DNA of 24,834 bases from an uncultured Bacteroides sp. (GTDB lineage: Bacteria > Bacteroidota > Bacteroidia > Bacteroidales > Bacteroidaceae). Below, piece by piece: positions 1 through 9,203 of this stretch; positions within the stretch are counted from its first letter, which is position 1; every line of letters begins with the position of its first letter. Made by a program: the position numbers and the translations under genes. Under the pieces are notes generated by a model. It was given only the letters and a program-made list of their open reading frames with translations. It had not been told where the DNA came from and did no database searches. The stretch lies in NCBI GenBank assembly GCA_934716785.1, contig CAKUYM010000028.1, forward strand, positions 1-24,834, written 5' to 3'.

Positions 1-2037
1 AAGGATACGTTGTTCCTTTTCTCCGACTTTGCGAGTCAGCGCCAAGCCGGTAGGGTAGGACTGTTCGACCTCACCGGCTGCGGGATTGCATGCCACGCTG
101 TCGTTTACAAAATCAATGGTCTCTGTCTCGTTCCAGCAACCGGTAGAATCCGTACGCAGGATTACCTTTACATCATACCCTTTATCTGTCGTATATTCCA
201 TTCCGGAAGCGTCTGCCATCACGACTTTTGCATTGCGAGGAGGTCCTAACGGCTCCATCAGATAAGACAATTGTTGCATTTCCGGGGTTGCGGACATATA
301 GACTACGTTCGGCCCTTCGTCTACATGCTTCTGTACCAACGTGCCGGGCAGGAATTTGATGCCGAATTGCTCTACCAGTGGATTCATTACTTCGTGTTTG
401 CGTGCCCGGCCTGCGATTAGCATATTTCCACCGCGGGCGATGTATTTATCCAGTTTGGCCTGTTCTTCATCTGTCAACGGGCGGTTCATATCTGCAATCA
501 CGATAATGTCGATATTATCGGGGATTTCTTGTCCGTCTGATACCGATACCGTCTGTACGTCAAATCCTTGGTTCACCAATGATTGGCGGAAAGTTTTCGT
601 GTCTGCAAACATGGTATAATCTCTGGAAAGCCCTTCTCCCGTAATAGCCGGTTCGCCCTGTCCGGCCAGGAACCCTACTATCGGCAGTTTAGTCGTGAAA
701 CGTTTGAAGGCAATGGATATTTCAGATTCTCCGGGTAGCTTCATCATATCGTTAAATAACCGCAGGAATGCCGATTGTCCGTTCTCCCGTTCTATCACAC
801 GGACAAAATGGTATCCTTCACCCGAAAGGTCGATGGTCTTGGCTACTTCTTCCACCGGAAGGAATAATTGGGGATTCACTTCTTTCAACTCGGCCTCTTT
901 TTCCATTTGTTCTTTAGGAGATAATCCCGGATAAATTCTTTCGAAACGGGGATTTCCGGCGTCAGCGTAGTAATATACATATTTCAGCTTCATGTCCGGT
1001 TTAAAACGCAGGTATTGCTTGAAGCGGTCTTCATCTTCTTTTACGGTGGAAGGCATTGCCAAGTAGCTGTTATCGTCCAAGATATTCACATAAGTCGTTA
1101 TGGTGACCTTTCCGTCGAGGTTGGCCATCACTTCTTGGCTACCTGTCGACAATGTGTTGCGCTTAGTCTCTGTCACATCATAATAATACATGAAGACGGG
1201 GCGGGAAGTGATGTATCCCACAACTACAACACCGGCTATTAAAGCTACATATTTGCCTACTGTTTTTATCTTCGATTCGCTTTGACGGGTAGCCTGAAGC
1301 TTCAAGATGCTCAGTGATAAGAACATGGCTATTACAACCAGAAAGTAAATGACATCTTCGCTGCAAATCAGTCCACCGGTCATCGGTCCCGAACGGCCGG
1401 AAAGGCAAATCCAGTAAGTTATCTCACGAACGAAAGCTATATCCTGCCACAGTTGATTGGCATAATTCAATACAGCGAGCAGCACCAATGTACCTATGGC
1501 GGCAACGACCTGATAGGATGTCAGCGAGGACACGAACAGTCCGATAGCCGAATAAGCTCCTAACAGCAAGAATATTCCTAATATGCCGCTGAATAATTCT
1601 GCGTAATTAAAATTGTCTACTGTTACGGCAAAACCCAAGACCAATACCAGAAGAATTCCTAATAGAATGGCTCCGTAATAAAGCATGCCCAGAAATTTTC
1701 CCAGAATGATATCTTTTGCCGTAATAGGGGATGAGTAAAGCAGCTTGATTGTCCCGCTGCTATATTCACGGCTCATAAGTCCCATCGTCAGTAGCGGCAT
1801 ATAAAGATAGAGATATTTCTGCATTACGGTAAACAGACCGTCTATCTGATCGAGTAGCAGAGAAGGAGTCAGGCTTCCATAGTTATATCCCATGTGCTGG
1901 GTGTTGGTCACTCCTTTCAGTATAGCGACGTATGAAATGCCCATCTGTATTGTGAATACAATTAAAATCAACCAAGCTACCGGCGAATAGAACATCGTGA
2001 GAAGTTCAGCTTTCGCTATTCTACATATCTTTTTCAT
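1..2037 (-). CDS. ABC-2 type permease fused to GldG-like auxiliary domain (partial, C-terminus off the left edge)
   Basis: An uninterrupted minus-strand frame opens with ATG at 2037 (MKKICRIAKAELLTMFYSP) and is still open at base 1, giving 679 codons without a stop. The first ~240 residues are a multi-helix ABC2_membrane-type permease, with the motif SREYSSGTIKLLYSSPI typical of GldF-like proteins. A further helix at about residues 260-280 (VGKYVALIAGVVVVGYITS) leads into a large extracytoplasmic domain of the GldG/ABC_transp_aux type, including the Rossmann-like stretch DNIDIIVIADMNRPLTDEEQ. In gliding Bacteroidota GldF and GldG are separate proteins; Bacteroides commonly carry them fused and do not glide, so an export or envelope role is more likely than motility. 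It lies 19 nt after the ATPase gene and surely pairs with it. The C-terminal anchor helix expected for GldG is outside the window. The family call is firm; the substrate is unknown. Confidence 0.85.
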   Translation of the reverse strand, partial: MKKICRIAKAELLTMFYSPVAWLILIVFTIQMGISYVAILKGVTNTQHMGYNYGSLTPSLLLDQIDGLFTVMQKYLYLYMPLLTMGLMSREYSSGTIKLLYSSPITAKDIILGKFLGMLYYGAILLGILLVLVLGFAVTVDNFNYAELFSGILGIFLLLGAYSAIGLFVSSLTSYQVVAAIGTLVLLAVLNYANQLWQDIAFVREITYWICLSGRSGPMTGGLICSEDVIYFLVVIAMFLSLSILKLQATRQSESKIKTVGKYVALIAGVVVVGYITSRPVFMYYYDVTETKRNTLSTGSQEVMANLDGKVTITTYVNILDDNSYLAMPSTVKEDEDRFKQYLRFKPDMKLKYVYYYADAGNPRFERIYPGLSPKEQMEKEAELKEVNPQLFLPVEEVAKTIDLSGEGYHFVRVIERENGQSAFLRLFNDMMKLPGESEISIAFKRFTTKLPIVGFLAGQGEPAITGEGLSRDYTMFADTKTFRQSLVNQGFDVQTVSVSDGQEIPDNIDIIVIADMNRPLTDEEQAKLDKYIARGGNMLIAGRARKHEVMNPLVEQFGIKFLPGTLVQKHVDEGPNVVYMSATPEMQQLSYLMEPLGPPRNAKVVMADASGMEYTTDKGYDVKVILRTDSTGCWNETETIDFVNDSVACNPAAGEVEQSYPTGLALTRKVGEKEQRIL

Positions 2038-2056
2038 GTTTTCCTATTTCTATGTT

Positions 2057-3004
2057 TTATTGCACAACTTCATTCGTTTTTTCTTTAGCTTCTTGAGACA
2101 GCTTGGCAAAAACCGCATCCAATGAACTCCGTTCCACAGTCAGTTCTGTCAGTCCCCAACCTTTGTTCACACACGTCTCGGCAATGCGTTTCACCGTCTC
2201 ATCGGCTCCGTCGTAAGTCAGCCGGAATCTTTTATCACCCAACGGTTCCACCTGTTTTACTTTATCAAACCGTAGTTCGTCGGTCTCGACCGTATTATAT
2301 AGCCCCAACAACAGAGAATTCGGTTTTATGTAATTGTCAAAATCCTCAATGGTGCCGGAGAAAACCATGCGTCCGTTTTCTATCATCTTAATTTCCTGAC
2401 AGGTAGCTTGTACTTCGGATAAGATATGCGTAGACAGCAACACGGCACGCTCTTCAGCTATTTCTTTAATCAGTTTGCGCACTTCCACTATCTGATTGGG
2501 ATCCAAGCCGTTTGTTGGCTCATCGAGCACGACGAACTTCGGATTATGAACGATGGCTTGTGCAATGCCCACACGTTGCTGGTATCCACCGGAAAGATTT
2601 CTGATCAAGCGATTGCTGAAATGCGCAATACCACAACGGGCTTTGGCCGCCTCTATCGCCATCTTTATTTTTTTCGGTTCGATTGATCTCAAGAGAGCGC
2701 AATATGTGAGATATTCGTCTACCGTGAAATCTGTATACAAAGGAGCTTTTTGAGGCAAGAAACCGATATTCTTTTTAGCTTCGACCGGGTCTTTTCGCAA
2801 ATCAATTCCATTGATCCAAACTTCGCCCATTGTAGGTTTCAGTACTCCGCAGATAATGTTCATAGTCGTTGATTTTCCGGCACCGTTAGAGCCCAAAAGC
2901 CCCATAATTCCTTTGTTGCCAATTTCAAAGTTGATATCTTTCACCGCCCATTGTACGCTGTAGCGGTGAGAGAGATGTTCAACTTTCACAATACATTCTT
3001 CCAT
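2057..3004 (-). CDS. ABC transporter ATP-binding protein, GldA-like
   Basis: A 315-aa ABC ATPase with all expected motifs: Walker A GSNGAGKST at residues 38-46, Q-loop Q85, signature LSGGYQQR at 137-144, Walker B FVVLDEP around 157-163 and H-loop H193. About 90 residues follow the nucleotide-binding domain, as in GldA/CcmA-type ATPases that drive ABC-2 permeases. It should energise the permease encoded 19 nt downstream. The start MEECIVKVEHL lies 20 nt after the stop of the upstream lipoprotein gene, so the genes are probably cotranscribed. The linkage to a SusC/SusD pair suggests that import across the outer membrane and an inner-membrane ABC process are regulated together, but nothing here identifies the cargo. 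Confidence 0.92.
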   Translation of the reverse strand: MEECIVKVEHLSHRYSVQWAVKDINFEIGNKGIMGLLGSNGAGKSTTMNIICGVLKPTMGEVWINGIDLRKDPVEAKKNIGFLPQKAPLYTDFTVDEYLTYCALLRSIEPKKIKMAIEAAKARCGIAHFSNRLIRNLSGGYQQRVGIAQAIVHNPKFVVLDEPTNGLDPNQIVEVRKLIKEIAEERAVLLSTHILSEVQATCQEIKMIENGRMVFSGTIEDFDNYIKPNSLLLGLYNTVETDELRFDKVKQVEPLGDKRFRLTYDGADETVKRIAETCVNKGWGLTELTVERSSLDAVFAKLSQEAKEKTNEVVQ

Positions 3005-3024
3005 TCTTGTCTGATTTCTATTTA

Positions 3025-3981
3025 TTAATATGTTTTCTGTCCTATCGCTGCCAAATCCATATCAAATTCATCTTTGAAATATTTTTGCAGGATGTCATAT
3101 TTCTGCTTTATGAGCGGGAATTTGTAAGTCCCGTCTTCATTCTTCTGCAAGTAGTAGTCCCATGTATAACGTCCGTCATTTAAGGTCGGAAAGTCTTTTC
3201 CGTGCATCACCATATTCTGCAGATACGCCTTCAAATCACTTGGTCCGGCATTTTGCATTGTCCAACTGCTTGTTGCCCAATCGCTTGCCATGTTATACGT
3301 GTGCTCATTATCCAGATTTGGCAAGTAGCCATACGTCCGCAGGATATCGGGGTTGTTTCTCGTTTCACTCCATGTCGCAAATTTCGTGTAGTCACTTACA
3401 GCATAAAATTCGGCAGGAACTTCCAATTTGTTTGAATTCAGTAAGAATGTAATGAAATTCCTGTTAACCTCATCTTTGTAGATTCTCTTGTTTTCGGCCG
3501 ACATAGTCTTTAAATCCTTATTCATTCCTGCCACAGCCAGTGCATTGTCACGAGCCAGTGCCTTATGATAGGTAGTAGGTTGTCCTTCCCACCTCGGGCG
3601 TTGGGCTATTGAATCCGTCAGATAAATTTTAAAAGGAAACTTCTCTTGCTTGAATTTATCAGAATAAAAATCGAGCCATATCTCATCCAAGAAATCGATC
3701 ATGTCACCCAAATATTGAGGATCACCGTAGACTGCTTCATACTTGAGCCCCGAGCTTACGGTTTCCCACTGAAAATCAGCTTGTGTGAAATCATAAAGCA
3801 AGAACGTAGTGTATTTCTCGAAGAAATCAATGATTCGGTCTCCGGCTTCCGATTCACCACGCTCCGGCAGAGTGTAAGGTGGAGCCAACGGAATCTCTTC
3901 TCCCAATTCAACATCGCCCCCACAAGAGGAACATAACGCCAATATGGCAAATGCTGTAATTATCAGTTTATCTATTTTCAT
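3025..3981 (-). CDS. SusCD-linked lipoprotein resembling the zinc-metallopeptidase (Peptidase_Mx1) family, active-site motif lost
   Basis: The preferred start is ATG at 3981 (318 aa), because MKIDKLIITAFAILALCSSC is a clean lipoprotein signal with lipid Cys20. An in-frame ATG at 4029, 2 nt after the SusD stop, would add a 16-residue extension that fits a signal peptide poorly. The mature N-terminus (CGGDVELGEE) is acidic, like Bacteroides surface-export signals. Segments such as IIDFFEKYTTFLLYDF, DFLDEIWLDFY and FPFKIYLTDSI resemble, from memory, SusCD-associated Peptidase_Mx1 lipoproteins. In that family an HExxH zinc motif precedes a P-x-EF segment; here the corresponding stretch reads NRNFITFLLNSNK followed by VPAEFYAVSD, and HExxH occurs nowhere in the protein. 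It may therefore be a non-catalytic binding protein. It could also be a family of its own; the assignment is moderate. Confidence 0.7.
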   Translation of the reverse strand: MKIDKLIITAFAILALCSSCGGDVELGEEIPLAPPYTLPERGESEAGDRIIDFFEKYTTFLLYDFTQADFQWETVSSGLKYEAVYGDPQYLGDMIDFLDEIWLDFYSDKFKQEKFPFKIYLTDSIAQRPRWEGQPTTYHKALARDNALAVAGMNKDLKTMSAENKRIYKDEVNRNFITFLLNSNKLEVPAEFYAVSDYTKFATWSETRNNPDILRTYGYLPNLDNEHTYNMASDWATSSWTMQNAGPSDLKAYLQNMVMHGKDFPTLNDGRYTWDYYLQKNEDGTYKFPLIKQKYDILQKYFKDEFDMDLAAIGQKTY

Positions 3982-4031
3982 ACAATTTATAGCTGCTAAG
4001 TTTATAATACTATTCATTTGTACTATCACGA

Positions 4032-5510
4032 TTATATGTTTGCACCGTCACGCATGGCTGTTGATGCCGAAGCATTTTGCTTGATAGCCGGATTGATGAG
4101 AATCACAGAGCTTGGTATAGGCAGTGTGTACATAGGATCTTTCTCTTTCAATGTATAACGTAGGCGTGGTGCCGTGGTCGTTGTCTGAAAATCATGATGA
4201 ATCTCGGGCATTCCATAACGACGCAGATCGAACCAGCGCATACCTTCAAAGCAGAATTCCTTTCGCCGTTCGGTACGTATCTCTCCTAACAGATCAGTAA
4301 ACTCCGTCTGGTCTACATATCCCTTGATGCGGTTCTGGCGGAGTTTGTTGAGGTCCTTTATGGCATCATCCTTTTTGTTCAGCTTCGCATAAGCTTCGGC
4401 ACGATTCAAATATGCTTCACTCAGACGGATGGCAGCACCGAGCACTGTGGTTGTGTTGCCCGTTTGTTGGCTTAATTTGCGAATCAGATATCCGCTTAGC
4501 GCACCCGAATAATTGTACAGAGGGGCTACGTAGTAACCCTCCGCTCCAAAACGTACATCGTTGGGGTCTGACTCATAAAGTTCCAGAATTTCTTCACTTA
4601 AGGTAGGTGAGATATCTTGTGCTCTTCCCCATGCCATGGTATAATGACACCAGAAAGTTTCGGGTGAGTCATAGGAATTGGGTTGAGGATAAACGGTGTA
4701 TCCGTTGGATGTACCTAATGAGAGTGCGGTCAGATTCCATAATCCTAATCCGTATTCCATTGCTTTTGTCGCTTCGTCGGCCGCTTTCTGCCACTCCTCC
4801 ATAAATAGGTAGACGCGCGAAAGCAAGATATACACTGTAGGAAGATTGATTTTGAAATCCTTTTCTGTCACGTCATACTTTTTAAGAAGAGATGAGGCTT
4901 CTTTCAAATCGCTGACAATCTGATTGTAAACTTCCTCGACCGTATTTCGTTCCTGTCCTTTTTCATCCAATGTAGCTGTCAGTTTCAGAGGCACCCCCAA
5001 TGCGGTCTTGTTGTAGTTGTAGGGTTCGCCATATATATTTACCAACATAAAATAGTGATATGCACGGCTTGCCAAAGCTTCTGCTTTCACTCGTTCCTGC
5101 TCTTGTAGCGAACCGACAGCTTCATCAATGCCGTCCAGAACAGCGTTGCATCCCATAATGCCGGTGTAGAGCTTATAATATTCCGTATCCGCCACCGTTA
5201 CTCCGGCTGCATATTCATAATAGGTAGGCTGCCATGTGAATTGTGGATAATAATCATCAGTAATCAAAGAGTATGCATGGTCCGGATCTGATACCGTTTT
5301 GGGAAAATCCACATCATCGCTCAGATTGTCGAGCATAGAATAGCTGAAACTTGAATAGGACGGATAGCCGGTTCCCAGAAGTAACTCGGCATAGTCTTTT
5401 GTTGTCGTAACGATCACCTCGTCTTGAGACTTCCCTTCCAGAAAGTCTGAGCATCCGCTCAGTAGTGCTGTACAAATTGCTCCTAAAGCTATATAATATC
5501 TATTTTTCAT
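4032..5510 (-). CDS. SusD/RagB-like surface substrate-binding lipoprotein
   Basis: The chosen start at 5510 gives 492 aa beginning with a lipoprotein signal (MKNRYYIALGAICTALLSGC, lipid Cys20). An in-frame ATG at 5576 would overlap the SusC end and put 22 hydrophilic residues before the signal, so it is rejected; AGAGG lies a few bases upstream of the chosen ATG. The family pattern is clear: CSDFLEG at the mature N-terminus, TPR-like helices (VKAEALASRAYHYFMLVNIYGEP), and the C-terminal hallmark RTERRKEFCFEGMRWFDLRR. SusD proteins sit on the cell surface as a lid on the SusC barrel and capture glycan or, in RagB-like cases, peptide. It starts 17 nt after the SusC stop, as expected for a cotranscribed pair. 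The ligand cannot be read from the sequence. Confidence 0.93.
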   Translation of the reverse strand: MKNRYYIALGAICTALLSGCSDFLEGKSQDEVIVTTTKDYAELLLGTGYPSYSSFSYSMLDNLSDDVDFPKTVSDPDHAYSLITDDYYPQFTWQPTYYEYAAGVTVADTEYYKLYTGIMGCNAVLDGIDEAVGSLQEQERVKAEALASRAYHYFMLVNIYGEPYNYNKTALGVPLKLTATLDEKGQERNTVEEVYNQIVSDLKEASSLLKKYDVTEKDFKINLPTVYILLSRVYLFMEEWQKAADEATKAMEYGLGLWNLTALSLGTSNGYTVYPQPNSYDSPETFWCHYTMAWGRAQDISPTLSEEILELYESDPNDVRFGAEGYYVAPLYNYSGALSGYLIRKLSQQTGNTTTVLGAAIRLSEAYLNRAEAYAKLNKKDDAIKDLNKLRQNRIKGYVDQTEFTDLLGEIRTERRKEFCFEGMRWFDLRRYGMPEIHHDFQTTTTAPRLRYTLKEKDPMYTLPIPSSVILINPAIKQNASASTAMRDGANI

Positions 5511-5527
5511 ATTCGCCTCTTTTATAA

Positions 5528-8500
5528 TTAGAATGTTGCGTTTAATGTCAGAGAAACTGTTTTCCGGGCAGGCCATCCTCCTGTTTCCGGATCATATCCA
5601 TCCCATTTCTTATCAAAGGTGATCAAGAACGGGTTGGTCATGCTCAAACCTACATTTAAATTCTTCAGATAAATCTTTTTCAACTGTTTGGCAGTAAACT
5701 GATAGTTCAAGGAAATTTGGCGGCAACGGATGAAGTCTGCGTCAGCCACACGGATATCCGATTGGTTGTAAGCCACATAGCGGCTGTATATTACCTCGTT
5801 GTAAGGCAAGTGCAGCGAGCCGTCCACGGTGTTGGTGCTTGTTGTCTTTTCTTTGGTCGGTAAAGACGGGTAGATGGTATGTTCCTCATCTCCGGGCTTT
5901 CTCCAACGGTCTTTTATCCAGCGTGAGGAGTTCTTGTCTGGCAATGGCAATCCGTATTGTCCGTTATTCATGTCATACAAGTCGGGCAGACGTTTTTGTC
6001 CACCGATAGAAACCGCAAAGTTGGCTTGTAATGAAAGGCCTTTGTAACGGAAGCGGGTGAATAACCCACCGCTGAAATCGGGTTCTAACTTTCCACTTTT
6101 TACAAGGAAATCACGCGGATCGTCCGTCTTATCTATATCCAGATTACGGAACAGGGGCTTGCCGTCTGTAGCGTCCAGTTTATCAAAGGCGAAAGACCAG
6201 AGAGTAGAATATGCCTCACCGTTCACAATGGCCGTTCCGTTAAGAAAATCATTCAGTGTATTGGTGCGTTCATTGTTTTTCAACTTGTTGTGCGTAACGC
6301 CCGTGTTCAGAGACAACTGCCACGTGAAGTCGCGTGTCTGAACCGGAATGACGCTGACAGCCAAATCATATCCGTTATTTTCCATTTTCGTACCGAAAAC
6401 CACCGAACTTGTCATTCCGTTCTCGGCAGGAATGTCACGGCTGCCCAATACATCACTGTTCTTACCGAATATATTTGCCATTAAAGTCAGCCTTCCGCTG
6501 AAAAAGGAAACATCGGCACCCACATTCCAGCTCTTTGTCTTCTCCCAGCCTAAGTCCGGATAGGGGAGAGACTTCACTTTTAATATATAAAGATTAGTGT
6601 TGGCATCCATCCCCCCGTCATTAGCAATCAGATAAGGAGACACAGTTTCTACGGCATTTCCTTGAAAACCGTAAGATGCGGATAAATCCAATGCGTCTAT
6701 CACTCTTTGATCCTGTAAGAAGTGTTCGTTGCCCAAGCGCCATTTTAGACCTGCCGACCATGCCGGGCGGAATTTCTTTTTAGAATCTTGTCCGAAACGG
6801 TTGGACGCATCCAACCGCGCATTGAAGTTTACTACATAACGGTTGTCAAAAGCATATACTCCGGTGAAGAACTCACTCAATTGGTTGTTTTCACGGTTGG
6901 TTATGGTAGTCCCGGTACGCATTTCCTCATACAGCGCCTTTGCCATTGATTCGGTCCACAATTGATTACTCCCGTATTGGTAGACCGGTATAGGCAGGTC
7001 GGCAAACTTTTCTCCCCGGTAGCGCAGATAGCCGTACTTCTTGGCTGCATTACCTTTATTTTTATCGGAAGTCGCCTCAATGCCCAAACTCAACGTCACG
7101 CTATGTATTTTCTTGAACGTATTGTTGTAGAGGAGGCTGTTGCGGAAAGTATAGCTGCGGTTTGTCATATTATCAGTCTGTAACAGACCGCCATAAGGCA
7201 GGCGTGAACTCTGTTCGAGCTTGCTGTTGGGAAGAATGTCCGGATCATCGTATTCGTATCCCCGAATGTTCGTGATATAATAAGACAGTTCCGTAGCCCA
7301 CGATTTCACATCGGAAGTGGTGGTTGTATACGAATACAATCCCTGATACTTCAGTCCGGGCAGAAATTCCCATTCCAGGTCTACGGAAGCTCCCAACATT
7401 CTGGAGGCACTTTCGTTGCCGGTATTATCCAACTCATTCAATATATTATAGTTCCAGTAGTTTTTGTTCAGATATACCCCTCCCGATCCGGTACTATGTT
7501 TCGTGTGATAGTATAGGGAGCCGTCCTCATTATATGCAGGGATGGTGCGTGCCGTGGTGGATGCATATGTAAACGGGTTGACCCCATAAGAGAAACCGTC
7601 GGCTTTACGGTCGCTTCCTTTTAAGGAGAGACTGACCTGCAACTTACGTCCAAGGCGCAGAATAGAGTTGGAGTTGAAAGAAAAAGAGGTCACATCATTA
7701 CCTTTAGCTTCACCGTTCGTCTTTGAATAATTGAAAGAGACACGGTTCATCAGTTTCTCCGATCCCCCGCTGATACTCAGTCCGTGTTGTTGGCTGAAAG
7801 AATTGCGGAACAGTAAATCAAACCAGTCGGTATTCTGATACTCATACTTACGGAAGCGGGCTACGAATTCGTCATAAGTGATTTCCTTGCTTTGCAGTTG
7901 GTCCATCAGATAAGAATATCCTATCGGGAGTACACCGGAACTGTAAGATAGCTTTTCATCTGCAATCTCTTTAGACAGTTGCATCTTTTCCTGAGAGTTC
8001 ATCAGGTTGTACATGCCATAATTGGGCTTTTGACCGACAGTGTATGTACCGCTATATGATATGCTGAGCTTGTCCGTCTTTGCTTTTTTGGTCGTGATGA
8101 CAATGACGCCGTTTGCCGCCTTCGAACCGTAGATTGCTGTGGCCGATGCATCTTTCAATACAGTCAGCGTCTCGATGTCATTCGGGTTCAGCCATGAGAT
8201 GCAATTACCGGCAATCAACCGCAGGTTATCCATATCTGCCGATAAAGTTTCGTCCCCTTCATTCATAGGGAACGGATCCCGTTGAATCACTCCGTCCACT
8301 ACCCATAACGGCTCTTTGTTGCCAAGCAGTGTGGACGTACCGCGCACACGAACTTTTGCGGCAGCTCCCACTTGACCTGTACTCATTTGTACCGTCATTC
8401 CCGGCACGGCACCTTGCAGCATTTGGTCGATGGATATCTCACCGTTAATCAGTGTCTCGTCCATTTTCACCTGGCTGACAGCTCCTACATACCGGCTTTT

Positions 8501-9115
8501 GTCAATAGATTGATAGCCGGTGACTACAACCTCCTGCAGATTGCCATTGTCAACCGCCATCTTAATTAACAACGGCTTCATGCCGGTAGTGACTTTCACC
8601 GTTTGATTGGCCATACCAATAAAATTGAAACTAACTAATTCTCCGGCATGCAGGTGGATTTGAAAATGCCCGTCGATATCAGTCACGGTGCCGAGACTGC
8701 TGTGAGGAGCATATACCGTAACCCCTGCCAGTGCTTGTCCGGTTTCATCCACAACCCTTCCCTTGACTGCTACGAGTTCTGAACCGGAAGCGGTTTCGGC
8801 TCCTTTGGGCGTTAAAAGAACCATGTTCTTTTTAATCGTGTACTTTAATCCGGTCTGGAAACACAAACTGTTCAGAACAGTCCTTAACGACATGTCATCG
8901 TATGACAGATTTACTTTTTGTTCGCGGTCGATAACAGATTCTTCGTAAACAAACAATACTCCGGTCGATACTCTGATCTGTGCTAATGCCGACCTTACGA
9001 GGGCTCCTTCCACATGAATGGTCAACTTCCGCTCCGCCACGTCTTGGGCAAAAACAGATGCGGAAACTGCCATTATAATGAGAGCAGTAAAGGCTCTCCT
9101 TACAACTTCTTTCAT
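5528..9115 (-). CDS. SusC/RagA-like TonB-dependent outer-membrane transporter with STN signalling domain
   Basis: A 1195-aa protein with an Sec signal (cleavage expected after VFA23), an STN domain at about 30-103 (ALAQIRVSTGVLFVYEESV), a CarboxypepD_reg-like Ig domain at about 117-190 (VKGRVVDETGQALAGVTVYA), a TonB-box-like LQEVVVTGYQ at 193-202, a plug with the SusC signature LKDASATAIYGSKAANGV, and a long beta-barrel ending in the aromatic terminus SLTLNATF. The STN domain marks the subclass that signals through a FecR-like anti-sigma factor to an ECF sigma factor, and both are encoded just upstream. With SusD it should import an oligomer in a TonB-dependent way and report its presence. 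The gap to the anti-sigma stop is 88 nt, enough for an internal promoter, though I could not define one. Confidence 0.95.
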   Translation of the reverse strand: MKEVVRRAFTALIIMAVSASVFAQDVAERKLTIHVEGALVRSALAQIRVSTGVLFVYEESVIDREQKVNLSYDDMSLRTVLNSLCFQTGLKYTIKKNMVLLTPKGAETASGSELVAVKGRVVDETGQALAGVTVYAPHSSLGTVTDIDGHFQIHLHAGELVSFNFIGMANQTVKVTTGMKPLLIKMAVDNGNLQEVVVTGYQSIDKSRYVGAVSQVKMDETLINGEISIDQMLQGAVPGMTVQMSTGQVGAAAKVRVRGTSTLLGNKEPLWVVDGVIQRDPFPMNEGDETLSADMDNLRLIAGNCISWLNPNDIETLTVLKDASATAIYGSKAANGVIVITTKKAKTDKLSISYSGTYTVGQKPNYGMYNLMNSQEKMQLSKEIADEKLSYSSGVLPIGYSYLMDQLQSKEITYDEFVARFRKYEYQNTDWFDLLFRNSFSQQHGLSISGGSEKLMNRVSFNYSKTNGEAKGNDVTSFSFNSNSILRLGRKLQVSLSLKGSDRKADGFSYGVNPFTYASTTARTIPAYNEDGSLYYHTKHSTGSGGVYLNKNYWNYNILNELDNTGNESASRMLGASVDLEWEFLPGLKYQGLYSYTTTTSDVKSWATELSYYITNIRGYEYDDPDILPNSKLEQSSRLPYGGLLQTDNMTNRSYTFRNSLLYNNTFKKIHSVTLSLGIEATSDKNKGNAAKKYGYLRYRGEKFADLPIPVYQYGSNQLWTESMAKALYEEMRTGTTITNRENNQLSEFFTGVYAFDNRYVVNFNARLDASNRFGQDSKKKFRPAWSAGLKWRLGNEHFLQDQRVIDALDLSASYGFQGNAVETVSPYLIANDGGMDANTNLYILKVKSLPYPDLGWEKTKSWNVGADVSFFSGRLTLMANIFGKNSDVLGSRDIPAENGMTSSVVFGTKMENNGYDLAVSVIPVQTRDFTWQLSLNTGVTHNKLKNNERTNTLNDFLNGTAIVNGEAYSTLWSFAFDKLDATDGKPLFRNLDIDKTDDPRDFLVKSGKLEPDFSGGLFTRFRYKGLSLQANFAVSIGGQKRLPDLYDMNNGQYGLPLPDKNSSRWIKDRWRKPGDEEHTIYPSLPTKEKTTSTNTVDGSLHLPYNEVIYSRYVAYNQSDIRVADADFIRCRQISLNYQFTAKQLKKIYLKNLNVGLSMTNPFLITFDKKWDGYDPETGGWPARKTVSLTLNATF

Positions 9116-9203
9116 AAAAACGGATTTGGTTTAATAGATTAATTTTATATTTGTGGTATACCTTTTTTTATGCTTCACTCTTTCTACCTGTTCTTTTTCT
9201 TAT

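Noticed and set aside
5511..5576. Longer SusD start overlapping the end of SusC
   Set aside because: It would place 22 hydrophilic residues before a perfect lipoprotein signal starting at 5510.
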